DNA of 64,000 nt from Apiotrichum sp. Y4204 (Eukaryota > Basidiomycota > Tremellomycetes > Trichosporonales > Trichosporonaceae). Below, piece by piece: positions 49,001 to 58,124 of this stretch (its first letter is position 1; every line of letters starts with the position of its first letter). The position numbers and the translations under genes are program-made. A model generated the notes under the pieces. It had not been told where the DNA came from and did not search any database. It worked only from the letters and a program-made list of their open reading frames with translations. The stretch lies in assembly GCA_025531455.1 (NCBI GenBank), contig JAMYHL010000017.1, positions 496,001 to 560,000 on the forward strand, given 5' to 3'.

Positions 49001-49140
49001 TTGCAAAGCAGCGCGGCAGCGCAGCGCTCAGCACGTTTGGTTGCTCGATGCGCGGACGCGACGCTCAGACGCGTGACTTCCTTGTCGCGGCCAAGCCAGT
49101 CATTTCCACCCAGCCAGCGGCGCATTTTGAAAAATATTCC
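43046..49140. other. 6-kb gene-poor block
   Basis: Apart from the histidine-kinase promoter and leader (to about 44.1 kb), no coherent gene was found. Low-complexity elements: AATGAG and GATGAG repeats (43748-43807), A14 (43911-43924), GGAGGTC-type repeats (48561-48620) and a G17 run (48875-48891). Many short tandem duplications occur, for example CCATGGG (45185-45200) and CGACATTGCGGT (about 45148-45175). A possible orphan minus-strand C-terminal exon lies near 47385-47455. No rRNA or further tRNA was recognised. Confidence 0.5.
48875..48891. repeat. homopolymeric G17 run
   Basis: Seventeen consecutive G on the plus strand inside the gene-poor block. It could be a G-quadruplex former or a sequencing-length artefact. 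Confidence 0.9.
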
Positions 49141-49223
49141 GGTCGCGTGGCCAAATGGTACGGCGTCTGACTACGATTCTGAGCGTTTATCAGGAGATCG
49201 CGGGTTCGATCCCCGTCGTGACC
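49141..49223 (+). tRNA. tRNA-Arg (anticodon ACG) with short intron, second copy
   Basis: 83 nt, apparently identical to the copy at 29579-29661, including the ~12-nt intron after the anticodon loop. It is followed by T5. The ~20 nt just upstream also resemble those of the first copy (TTTTGAAAAATATTCC versus TTTCGAAAAACATCCC). Confidence 0.9.
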
Positions 49224-49546
49224 TTTTTGCGAGGGTTTGAAAGAACTTCTCGCGTCGCGCACAGTCGCGTACAGTCGCGAGCGCGTCCACAAGTCTTAAC
49301 ATGTGTTCAAGTGCATACATGTGCCCATGCCATTAAGCTGTGGGCTTATGGGCGGGCGGGAATGATATGTGATGCCTCAGCTGTCACTATTTTCTTCGCT
49401 CTAGGTCAGAAGTCAAGTTAAGTATTACAATGGTCGAAAGACAAAGTCGCCCCGGCAGCATTCCCATTTATCAACACTTCACAACGGCCAGGGGCCGCAC
49501 AGGATACATTGCAGGGATCGATATGGATAGTTCTACTTCTGACTCT
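49224..49546. other. intergenic region, tRNA-Arg / NAB2 3' end
   Basis: The T5 terminator for the tRNA lies at its left edge. Nothing else recognised. Confidence 0.45.
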
Positions 49547-51466
49547 CTAGCTGGTGACCTCGAGCTCCGGCTCGGCTCCTGCGCTGCCGGCGGGTTTGAA
49601 CTCGGTCGCCGATGGGTTCAGGCCGCCGTTATTGCTCGGGGTGGGGTTGCTGAACTTTGAGCTCTTGCCCATTCCGCCAACTATCGCATCGCTCGATGAG
49701 GCCGCGCGCTTGCTGAATGCCGGGGCGCCGCCGCGCGTCGGCTTCGATCCGCGGGGAGTCGGGCGCGAGGCCGGGTGCGAAAACTTGCAGTCGGCGCGCG
49801 TACACCGCTCGCCGTAGCGGCACGGGCGCTCGGTCTTGGTATCCTCCAGGGCGGTATCGAGGCTGACCTGCGACACCTGCGGCTTGACGGACACCTCGAC
49901 GTCGCCCTCCTCCGAGCTCAGCGACGCCTTCGAAGTCACGGTGCGCAGCTTGTGCGGAGTTCCAGCAGCGGCGGCGCCAGCCTTGCCGAGCGCTGGGGGC
50001 GGGATAAAGTTGCCGTTCTCGTCCTCGTGGCGGTACTGGCACGACGGGTTGGTGCAGTGCTGGAACTTGCACAGCACACGGCTCGGACCGGCGGTCTCGC
50101 CGAGAACGGCCGCAGGCGAGACGTGGCTCTTCACACACTCGGCGTCCTTGCACTCCTTTCCAGCGTCGCAGGGCTCCTCACTCAGCACCATCCCCGTCTT
50201 CTCATCCGCGACTGGCGACGGATGCGAGTACGTGCACCGTGCGTTGCTGCAACCGACACCAAACTTGCACAATGCAGTCGACGACGGCTTGTCGGGTATG
50301 GGCCCGAGGGCACCTCCACGCGGCTGGATCGGGGATACTGCATGTCCGCCAAGCTTGGTGCCAGCTGGAACCTTGGCAGGTGTGGTGCGAGGGGGACGAA
50401 CAGGCCGTTGAGGCGTATTTTCCTGCACTGTTAGCTGACAGGCTTCATGGAAGTAGCTCACCTGCATCTGCTGCATCTGCGCGGCCATCTGCATCATGTT
50501 GGCCTGCATAGCCATCATCTGCATCATCATCTCCTCCTGTCCGGGCAGGAACGCCTGCTGTTGCTGCTGCTGGCCCATGTTTCCGTGCGGACGGAACGGC
50601 TGCTGGCCCATGGGGCCACGGCCCATTCCGCGGACGTTCATTCCTCCGCGCTGCGCGTTCATCGTTGAGCCGCGAGGGGCAAGACGCTCCTGGAGGCTGC
50701 GGGGTCCACCCGGCCCGCTGGGAGTGTGCGGCGCCTGCATCGCACGAGGACCAGTGGGTGCGCCGAGAGGTCCATCTGGCAAACGGCGCTTGTTCGGCTC
50801 TTCAGATGGCGGATCGGCCTTGCGCTTCGTGCCCTCAATCGCCGATGCAAACATCCTAGAGCCGGCGGATGGTCCTGAGGCTTCGCTCGCAGCTGGTGCA
50901 GCGGCAGGAGCCGGTGTCGGCTCGGGTTCGGCGGGCGGGGCCGCAGCAGCGGCAGCCGACCGGATCGCATCGCCGCGCTCAAAGAGCCAGTCGAGGAAGG
51001 GCGCGTCAAAGTCGTTGCCGACAACTGAATGTTAGCTTGCAAAAGAAAACCCCAAAGCTACTCACGATCCTCCATTTCAGCCTTGACGCGATCTATCATT
51101 AGTCAGTAACCATGCTGCTGAAGGTAGAATGTAATGACGCACCACGAGAGTTGCCGTTGCCTGACGGGTTAGCTTGATTGTCAAAAGGAGCGATATCCAT
51201 CTACTCACCGATGAGAACGCATATGTACTCGGCCATTACGGAGTCTGACGGGTTAGTATCCATAAATGTCTGGAGGATCAGGGGTCGTCTTGCCCAAAGA
51301 CGCCTTCCCCCGGGAGACCGTTGCTCACCTCCGGGCTCGGCCCATTCTCGGCGCTCCAGTTCACTCTGAACCTGTTTCTGTTGATGTCAGCATCACTGAA
51401 ACAAGTGTACTAGAGATTGTCACCCACCTGGAGGTCTGCAAGCTGGTCCTGGGAGAAGAGGGACAT
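49547..51466 (-). CDS. NAB2: nuclear poly(A)-RNA-binding protein NAB2/ZC3H14 family
   Basis: Binds poly(A) tails in the nucleus and controls tail length and mRNA export. Start ATG 51466 (MSLFSQDQLADLQ), then several tiny exons. The N-terminal PWI-like fold reads SVMAEYICVLIGNGNSRDRV and LVGNDFDAPFLDWLFE. It is followed by an Ala/Pro linker, a basic KRKADPP segment, an RGG/Gly-rich part (RGGMNVRGMGRG), and a Gln/Met-rich stretch (QQQQQQ, MMMQMMAM). Four CCCH fingers follow: CKFGVGCSNARCTYSH, CDAGKECKDAECVKSH, CKFQHCTNPSCQYRH and CRYGERCTRADCKFSH (C-x4/5-C-x4-C-x3-H). S. cerevisiae Nab2 has seven; four are seen here. A 39-nt intron at 50423-50461 is in frame without a stop, so its retention would only add 13 residues. 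Confidence 0.88.
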
Positions 51467-52648
51467 GGTGGTGGGATGTATGGAGGTCGAGAGGCGAATC
51501 CTAGATGACGAGGTCGGACGACGAGGGACAAGAACGGATTAAAAAGCGGTGCTGTAGCTGATCACCTGGTGCGTCCGATGGGTCGTGCTGTAGATTTTAA
51601 AGACAAAGAGAAAAGGAAGATGTTGTTGTTGTAAGACTTGATGAGAGAATGGAAGTGAAGAAAGAAATCGAGGATGATGCAGCAAATGTCATGGAATGTT
51701 AACAAAAGCGTCTTGCAGCTTCTCTCCTCCTGGCCGTTTATGGCCAATTGCTCCACCAAACAAAAGATGCAATCTGCAAACGAAAATCGTACTAAAACGT
51801 GAATCTCGCGCTAAAGGTGCACGAGAAGCACATGAGAGGCGGGAGATCTGTTGATCTGTTGATCTGTTGATCTGTTGATCCCCTGTGGATTCATTGCTTT
51901 GCCCCTTTTTTTTTTGCCACCCGCTTCTCGCCCCTCACCGACCTTGCCCCCTTTATCAACACGCGATCAAGGCGATCAGCGCGATCAACGGATCGACATA
52001 GGAGGACGCGATTCCATGCATAACACACACAACCCAAACAGAATCATCAAGAACACAAACACTCAACGACCACAACACAGCCTCTACAACTACCACTGGC
52101 ATCCTCTCTGTCGTCGTTTGCACAGGAATACGGGAACACACGCTCGAATGAAAATCCACTGGTCCGCATTACACTCCCGGTCCGCGCTTGTCTCAGAATT
52201 ACCACATTGGGCCGTGTCTGAGCGTTTCAGGTAAGGAGAGGGGGGTCGCGCCTGTCAGGAGAAAAAAGTGGAGAGAGAGAGAGCGCGATGTGGAACCTGT
52301 GATCCAAGATGAGCATGAAGCGTTGCAAGAAACACTCAAATCAGCTACAGTCAGAGACACTTGAGTGCACATGCATGTGCACATGTACTGCAAGTCCGTC
52401 CTACCCAGAAACTGTTCAATTCTTGACCATCCACCGACTCTTCTTAACTCGAACGACCAACATTGACGAACAGCAACAACACCCTTTGATATAAAGGAAC
52501 CTCGTTCGCGTCCCCCTCTGTTCCTCTTCCACCTCATCTCTTCTATCCATATTCCAACCTAATCTTGACCCCCCTGTCCCGTATCAACACTCCCCTCCCG
52601 CACCAACTCTCCCCCTCCCTCCCCTCCACTCCATTTTCCGTCTCGTCA
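51467..52648. promoter_or_regulatory. divergent intergenic region, NAB2 / coiled-coil gene
   Basis: About 1.2 kb with both promoters. A perfect 8-bp tandem repeat lies at 51845-51880, and a T-run at 51906-51915. The right side becomes very pyrimidine-rich before the ATG at 52649. No gene supported. Confidence 0.5.
51845..51880. repeat. tandem repeat (GATCTGTT)x4 plus GATC
   Basis: Four perfect copies of an 8-bp unit followed by GATC. More GATC/GATCA words follow downstream to about 51995. Confidence 0.95.
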
Positions 52649-55586
52649 ATGCCACCTCTCCCCAAGACGGATAAAGTCGCCCCGTCGAGGCCTACACGCC
52701 AGCAGCGTCCTCCCTCTACGGGATCCATCTCATCGCTCAAGGCGCTCACCAACTCGAACGGTAACATGTCTTCCCCGCCCACTCCGACAGGCAGCGTGCG
52801 CCTTGCCTTGCCCCCACTCTTACCTTCCGAGGCCTCGAATTTGGGCGTCTCGCGCCCCAACCCGCCCCGTATACGGTCAAAGCGCATATCGGCCGCAGCG
52901 ACCAGTCCCCCTTCCACGCGCTCATCGCCGGCTATCCGTCCAAAAGGCTTGGACAGCGGCAGTACCAAGAATGGCGGCGAGCCACGGGCATCAACCAGTC
53001 CGCGCGCTTCGCTGGACCGTTCGTTCTATGAGCCGGCGTACACCGGCTTCATCGTGGAGAACACCGAGGAAGAGCTGATTCTGGCCAGCCGTGAGGCGCT
53101 CCAGGATGCGCTCCGCAAAGAGTGGGCCCATCGCGAACGGGTAAGTCCGTGATGTGTGTGATATTCGTCTGTATTTGGCGTTTCAAGCGCAGTCGTGGGG
53201 CCCATTTGCGCCGCGCCTCGACTCCAGATCCTCCACCCCCTCTGGCCCATGCGGCGCCAGTGACACTCTGGCGTCTGCTATAGCCCATCTATCGGCCATG
53301 GTACTGCGTGTGCCGGCGGCCCGGACGCGCACTGATTCGGAAACTGACACTGACACTATCACAGATGGCAGCACAGATCGACGAGCAGGAGGCCGAATAC
53401 AACAAAGCCTCTGACCGTGTTACAGAACTGCAGAGCGCGCACGACGCTACCGTGGCAAAGTATGATGCCCTCTTCAATGAGCACAACATGCTTGACGCCG
53501 AGCTCGAAAGCGCCAATGAAGCCATCGAGCGCCTTCGGTCCAACCTGGCCGAGGCGGACCGCCAGACACGGCAGGGTCAGCGCAGGTATGCGGACCAGGT
53601 ATGTTCACTCGTCCCACAATGGACTGAGCGCGCTTTTTCGCGCATGGACTCGGCCCCCGATGCTGACCCTCGCAGGAAAAAGCCTTTGAAGCCGAACGCA
53701 CGGTGCACCGGGCGGAGCAGGAGCATCTCCAGCAGCGCATCAAGTCGCTGACGTCCGAACGGACTGCCCGCCCTGGCAACGATGAGTTGCGCAATGCGCT
53801 GCAGGAGGAACTAGCCAGTCTGTCGGCATCGCACCAGACTCTGGTTGCACAGCTTACCACTCTGGCCGACGAGCTCCACGAGGTAAAGGCGGACAACTCG
53901 CGCATCCAGGAGGAGAACGAGGCTTGGCAGCTCCTTATCGAGGAGCGCACCCTTGCCGGCCACATGCACGGCAAGCTCTTCTCCCCTGTTGATGATGATG
54001 CTGAGAGGAGTGCTGAGCAGGAAGCATCGGCAGCCTCGCCCGAGTCTAATCCCCGCAACGAATTGTCTCTTCTTGAGACGCTGGAGGAGCAGATGGAGAT
54101 GGAGGAGCTGAACAGCGAGATGGCTGCTCACCAGTCCTTTTTCGATGAGCACCCCGAGCGGCAGACGCGCACATCGCCGACAAGGCCTAACGGTATGTCG
54201 CTTGCGATGGAGCTCAGCGCCGCTCCCCAGATGGCCGAGATGGAGGCCCTTCGCAGCGAAGTCAAATCGCTCAAGGAGGCAAACCTCGCCCTCTCGCTCT
54301 ACTGCAACAAGGTGCGTTCACCCCGGATATATGAATACTGACAATGCTCAGATTCTCAACCGTGTCATATCTCACGACGGCTACGAGCACATACTCGCGA
54401 CCGACTACCGCACCCGCCGCTTTGGCTCGCGTGATGCGGGCGGACACAAGTCTCGACCTAGCCTTCAGGACGTGACTAAGGCAATGGCGCAGAATGGCTC
54501 TCCTGCCACCCCGGAGGCGAAATCAGCTCCTCCTGTTCCTGCGCCTGTGCCAGCTGTTCCCATCCCCACTCCCGCCGCTGGCCCTGCCGCTCCGGCTCCT
54601 GTTCCTGTTGCCAAAGCGCGCCCGCAGAGTATGCTGCCTGTCTCGGCCACCCAGCAGGCCCTTCCGAAGCCTTCTGAGATCAAGAAAAACGGCGAGGAGA
54701 AGCGGGTGAGTGAAATACAGTAGATCTCACATGTGCTCGGTACTGACCTCAACAGGCTCGCCGGGGCTTCTCCATCGACTTCCGTTCGCTTGGCTTTGGC
54801 GCTTCCGAGCCCAAGCCCGAGCCCAAGTCGCACCTCAAGCCGCTCCAGCTCGCCTCTCGCGCCGCGCCCGCGGGTAGCACTCCTCCCGCAACTACCGTCA
54901 CGACTCCTCCTCTTGCAAAGTCGAGCGCCGTCACACCCCCCGCAGCGATGGCCCGCAAGCTGGAGCCCCAGGAGGAAGACGAGGAGGACCGCCGCGAGCG
55001 CCACCGCATGGAGGCCGCGCTCAAGCTCATGGGCATAGACCGCTCCACTCCTCCGACTGAGACAGCTCCTCTCCCGGCCGCCACTACCATCGAGTCACCC
55101 ACACCCACGGCTTCGGGCGCCGGTAGCTGGCTCTCCCGCCGCCTCTCCCGTGCCTCGACCAAGACGACTGCATCTACCCCGCCGGCCGATGGTGACCGCG
55201 CGAACACGCCTCTGGCACGTGTCCCTCCCGCGCCTGGCAGAGAATCCGTGAACCTGAATGATGAGCCCGATGCCCACGATCTCGAGGCGGCGGCGGCGGC
55301 GCTGCGCGCATACGACGAACGGGAGCGGGAGCAGGCCCGCCTCCTCTCTGAGGGAAAGAGCCAGACTGCCTTCACCTCGCCGCCCAGGCTGGGTAGCCGT
55401 GAGCGCCGTTTGAGCTCGCGCCCCTCGTCAAGCAGCACGATGAGCACCACACACTCTATTTCGGGTATCAATGGCGTCCATCACGGGACGCAAGGGCACC
55501 GTAAGAAGGAGAGCGCGTCGACATTGTTCAGCATGTCGAGCTCGCGCGCGAGCCTTGACTTCGAGCGTGATGGACCTCACGAGTAA
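52649..55586 (+). CDS. coiled-coil protein with disordered termini, uncharacterized
   Basis: About 830 residues in six exons. The start MPPLPKTDKVAPSRP lies in a CT-rich context; the frame upstream has no ATG. The N-terminal ~130 residues are Ser/Pro-rich. A conserved-looking entry segment (YTGFIVENTEEELILASREAL) leads into a long coiled coil split by introns: QIDEQEAEYNKASDRVTELQ, LFNEHNMLDAELESANEAIE and LQEELASLSASHQTL. It ends at EVKSLKEANLALSLYCNKIL and NRVISHDGYEHILATDY, a pattern I associate loosely with fungal septation/polarity coiled-coil proteins of the Uds1 kind. The C-terminal half is Pro/Ala-rich (PVPAPVPAVPIPTPAAG), then Ser/Arg-rich with SWLSRRLSRAST. A role in cytokinesis or polarity is only a guess. 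Confidence 0.68.
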
Positions 55587-56215
55587 GCAGAGCAGGAGAG
55601 GGAAACCAGGCGTCAGACTGAGGCTTTGTGAAGGTACGCCCGCGAGTCCATTACCAAGATGGTGCGGGTCAGCTGGCAGGAGAACGAGGGTGGCGTGGCC
55701 AACCGGCACATGTCCACCATGCACGGTTAGGTATGGAGTGAATGACACGATGGCACTGTGGGACTGTGGTATGGCGCTTTTTACGAGGGAAACATGCGTG
55801 GCACGATGACAGTCGTGCCGACGCGTTACGACCAGGACGACATGAACGAAACCTCGATATGACACCGCAACGCAACGACAGCACACCATGTAGATGCATA
55901 TCCACTATAGGGGCGCGGGGAGCAGCGCAATCGTAGGAAGGTACAGCCACGATTATGATGTGATGAAAAACTTGGGTCTTGATTGTAAAGATGTTGCAGT
56001 TGTTCATTACGAGCCGTGGTGGCGGGATACGGAAATTGCAGGGTGGGTGACTATTGATGGATGCAGGGTATCTATCTCGACTTGTATCTTGCGAATCCGG
56101 GCCGCGGAGTCGCTCCTTCGCCTCAGCCTCTCGCCAAAGGTCTCATTTATGCCTCTCTTCCCATGCTTCTCTCTCATCTCTCTTCCCCAACTACTTCCTC
56201 CCCACTCTTCACTCG
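55587..56215. other. convergent intergenic region
   Basis: Lies between the coiled-coil gene and the dynactin p25 stop. Open frames are short and lack protein-like composition. Confidence 0.5.
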
Positions 56216-57362
56216 TTACGCACTCCTGGACCGGTTATAGTAGCTCTTAGACTTTTCCTCGACCGTCTCTTGATACGTCTCGGGCAGCGTCCCCACTATG
56301 CGGGCTGGGTTGCCGCCCCACACCGTCATGGACGGTACGACCGCGCCGTCCGGGAGCACAGTGTCGGGCAGTATCTGCGCATAGTCCTTGATGATCGCAA
56401 ACTTGCCCTGTGGTGTGAGCCAGAGCCCATAGGCTTTGAAGACGAAGTGGGAGTGACATCAGGATAGGCCGTTATGCCGGGTTTCGAGGCAAGCGTGGCT
56501 GCTCAGTGGAAGACATCGAGCAGCCTGACCCCGTTACACGGCATCCCAGGTCTCCACTGACGCATATCACACAATCTCTCCGGGAGGCCAGCAGAAAACT
56601 CACCACAACAACCCTCGCGCCAATATCCACGCCATTCCCCACACTCGCCGCCTCGACGACCGCGTCCGCGCCGATATGCACAAAGTCCGCAACGCGTATC
56701 GGGTAAAACGTATATGCGCCCCTGTACATCTTCCCCGGGGGGCGGACGACGGCGCCCTCGCCGACCACGCAGTAGCGGCCCATACTGATCACGACGTGAT
56801 GGACGGCTGAGCTGCGGCGGAGGTCGCCGCGGAGGATGGCACCTGGCGTCAGTAGGCTGCTAGAGTACGACGGATGGAGCTGGAGACCGTCGTTCCGAGG
56901 TTCTGAGACTCTTGACTCCATGTATTATGCCCATAGCGCAAGCGTGGGTTGTGGAACCGTAACGCAGGTTCGTGACTTTCTGCACAACTCACGAGTCTGT
57001 ATGATACTCTTGCCTCCGAGCACAATGTTGGTCGCGCCGAGAATCAGTGCTTTCCGAGACACCTTGTTGCCCGTGTCGGTTTCTTCTTGTCAGCAATGAT
57101 TTGGGGGCTTGAAGTGAGGAAGCAGCGGCAACGACGACGGAGGGAGACGGAAGAGCACAAGTACTCCACGATCAGAGAAGCTCCTCTGTCCAGGCGCCAG
57201 GAGAGCGCCGCCAAAGAGCTTAATAGCAGTGCCATTCCTACGAATTTTGCATCTCAAGCGCCGGAGTTCATCTCTCCAGCCATGTTTCCTCGTGGGGTGG
57301 CAAGGGGACGTACCTATATATGTGCCCTTCTCATAGGTGAGGGGAGGGTCGAAGGCGCCCAT
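56216..57362 (-). CDS. dynactin subunit p25 (DCTN5)
   Basis: A pointed-end subunit of dynactin, used for cargo recognition by dynein. Four exons were pieced together: MGAFDPPLTYEKGTYI (ATG 57362); ETDTGNKVSRKALILGATNI; AILRGDLRRSSAVHHVVISM through GDIGAR-like hexapeptide repeats; and GKFAIIKDYAQILPDTVLPD ending SKSYYNRSRSA at 56216. Diagnostic features are the left-handed beta-helix hexapeptides (GRYCVVGEGAVVRPPGK, FYPIRVADFVHIGADAVVEA, SVGNGVDIGARVVV) and VPSMTVWGGNPARIVG. About 190 residues, the usual family size. Its introns (about 190-240 nt for two of three) are much longer than the window's norm, so splice sites are less certain than the identification. Confidence 0.82.
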
Positions 57363-57675
57363 GTTAGGCTGCTGTGCTCCTCGTGGCTATCAGTACGGGA
57401 GAGGGAGCATGTAGCTGCTGTTGTTTGCGTTAAGATAGAGTGCTGACACAAAGACAACGATGGCGGATAAAGTGATGGCGAGCGCCGGTAGATTGGAGGC
57501 CGAGGTCGATGTTGTCGCGTTGTTGTGGCAACGTCTTGCGAGACACGAAACGCAGCGCATAGCGCTCACGGCTCGTGAGTGCAAAGGACTTCCACCGTGA
57601 GAGAATTAGCTCGTGTGGATATCACGCGTCCCCTGTTCCATGACTTAACTTTTCATCATTTGAAAATTTGGCAAA
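57363..57675. other. intergenic region, dynactin p25 promoter / tRNA-Ser 5' flank
   Basis: No gene recognised. Contains the p25 5' flank on the minus strand. Confidence 0.45.
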
Positions 57676-57773
57676 GGTGCGATGCCCGAGTGGTTAAGGG
57701 GAATGACTTGAATTTCTATATTAAATATCAATCATTTGTCGTAAGACGCCAGGGTTCAAACCCCTGTCGCACC
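57676..57773 (+). tRNA. tRNA-Ser (anticodon TGA) with AT-rich intron
   Basis: 98 nt. Acceptor arm GGTGCGA pairs with TCGCACC; the D-arm reads CCCGAGTGGTTAAGGGG. The anticodon stem AATGA pairs with TCATT around loop CTTGAA with anticodon TGA. An ~18-nt AT-rich intron follows the base after the anticodon. A long variable arm (TGTCGTAAGACGCC) marks a class II tRNA. The T-arm is CAGGGTTCAAACCCCTG. Confidence 0.88.
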
Positions 57774-58124
57774 TGCTCTTATTACCATCCCTCCTTGTTT
57801 TTTGCCTCCAAGCTTGCCTCGAGCGTTGTCCGAGGTGTTTATGTAATCTAACTGCGACTGTGAACTGGGGTGCTCGGCCGCCGCTGCGCTCGCGGCCCCA
57901 ATCTGGCGCTATCTAGCTGCAGCTGCTGCAGAGTGCTGCGTTTCAGCGTGTCCATGATCGTCGTCACCAGTAGTACTTAGTCCAACAAGTCCGATCACCC
58001 CCAAGTCCACACAGCTTCCCTCCACTCCTCTTGACACGTCTCTCGTCTCTCAATCGCTCCAACACTCGATAGGGCGAAAGCTTCCACATCCCCGTATCGC
58101 CTGCACGCCCGTCACACGACCGCC
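57774..58124. other. intergenic region, tRNA-Ser / VPS53 promoter
   Basis: VPS53 promoter and leader. CT-rich with CACGTCT/CTCGTCTC words before the ATG. No other feature. Confidence 0.45.
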
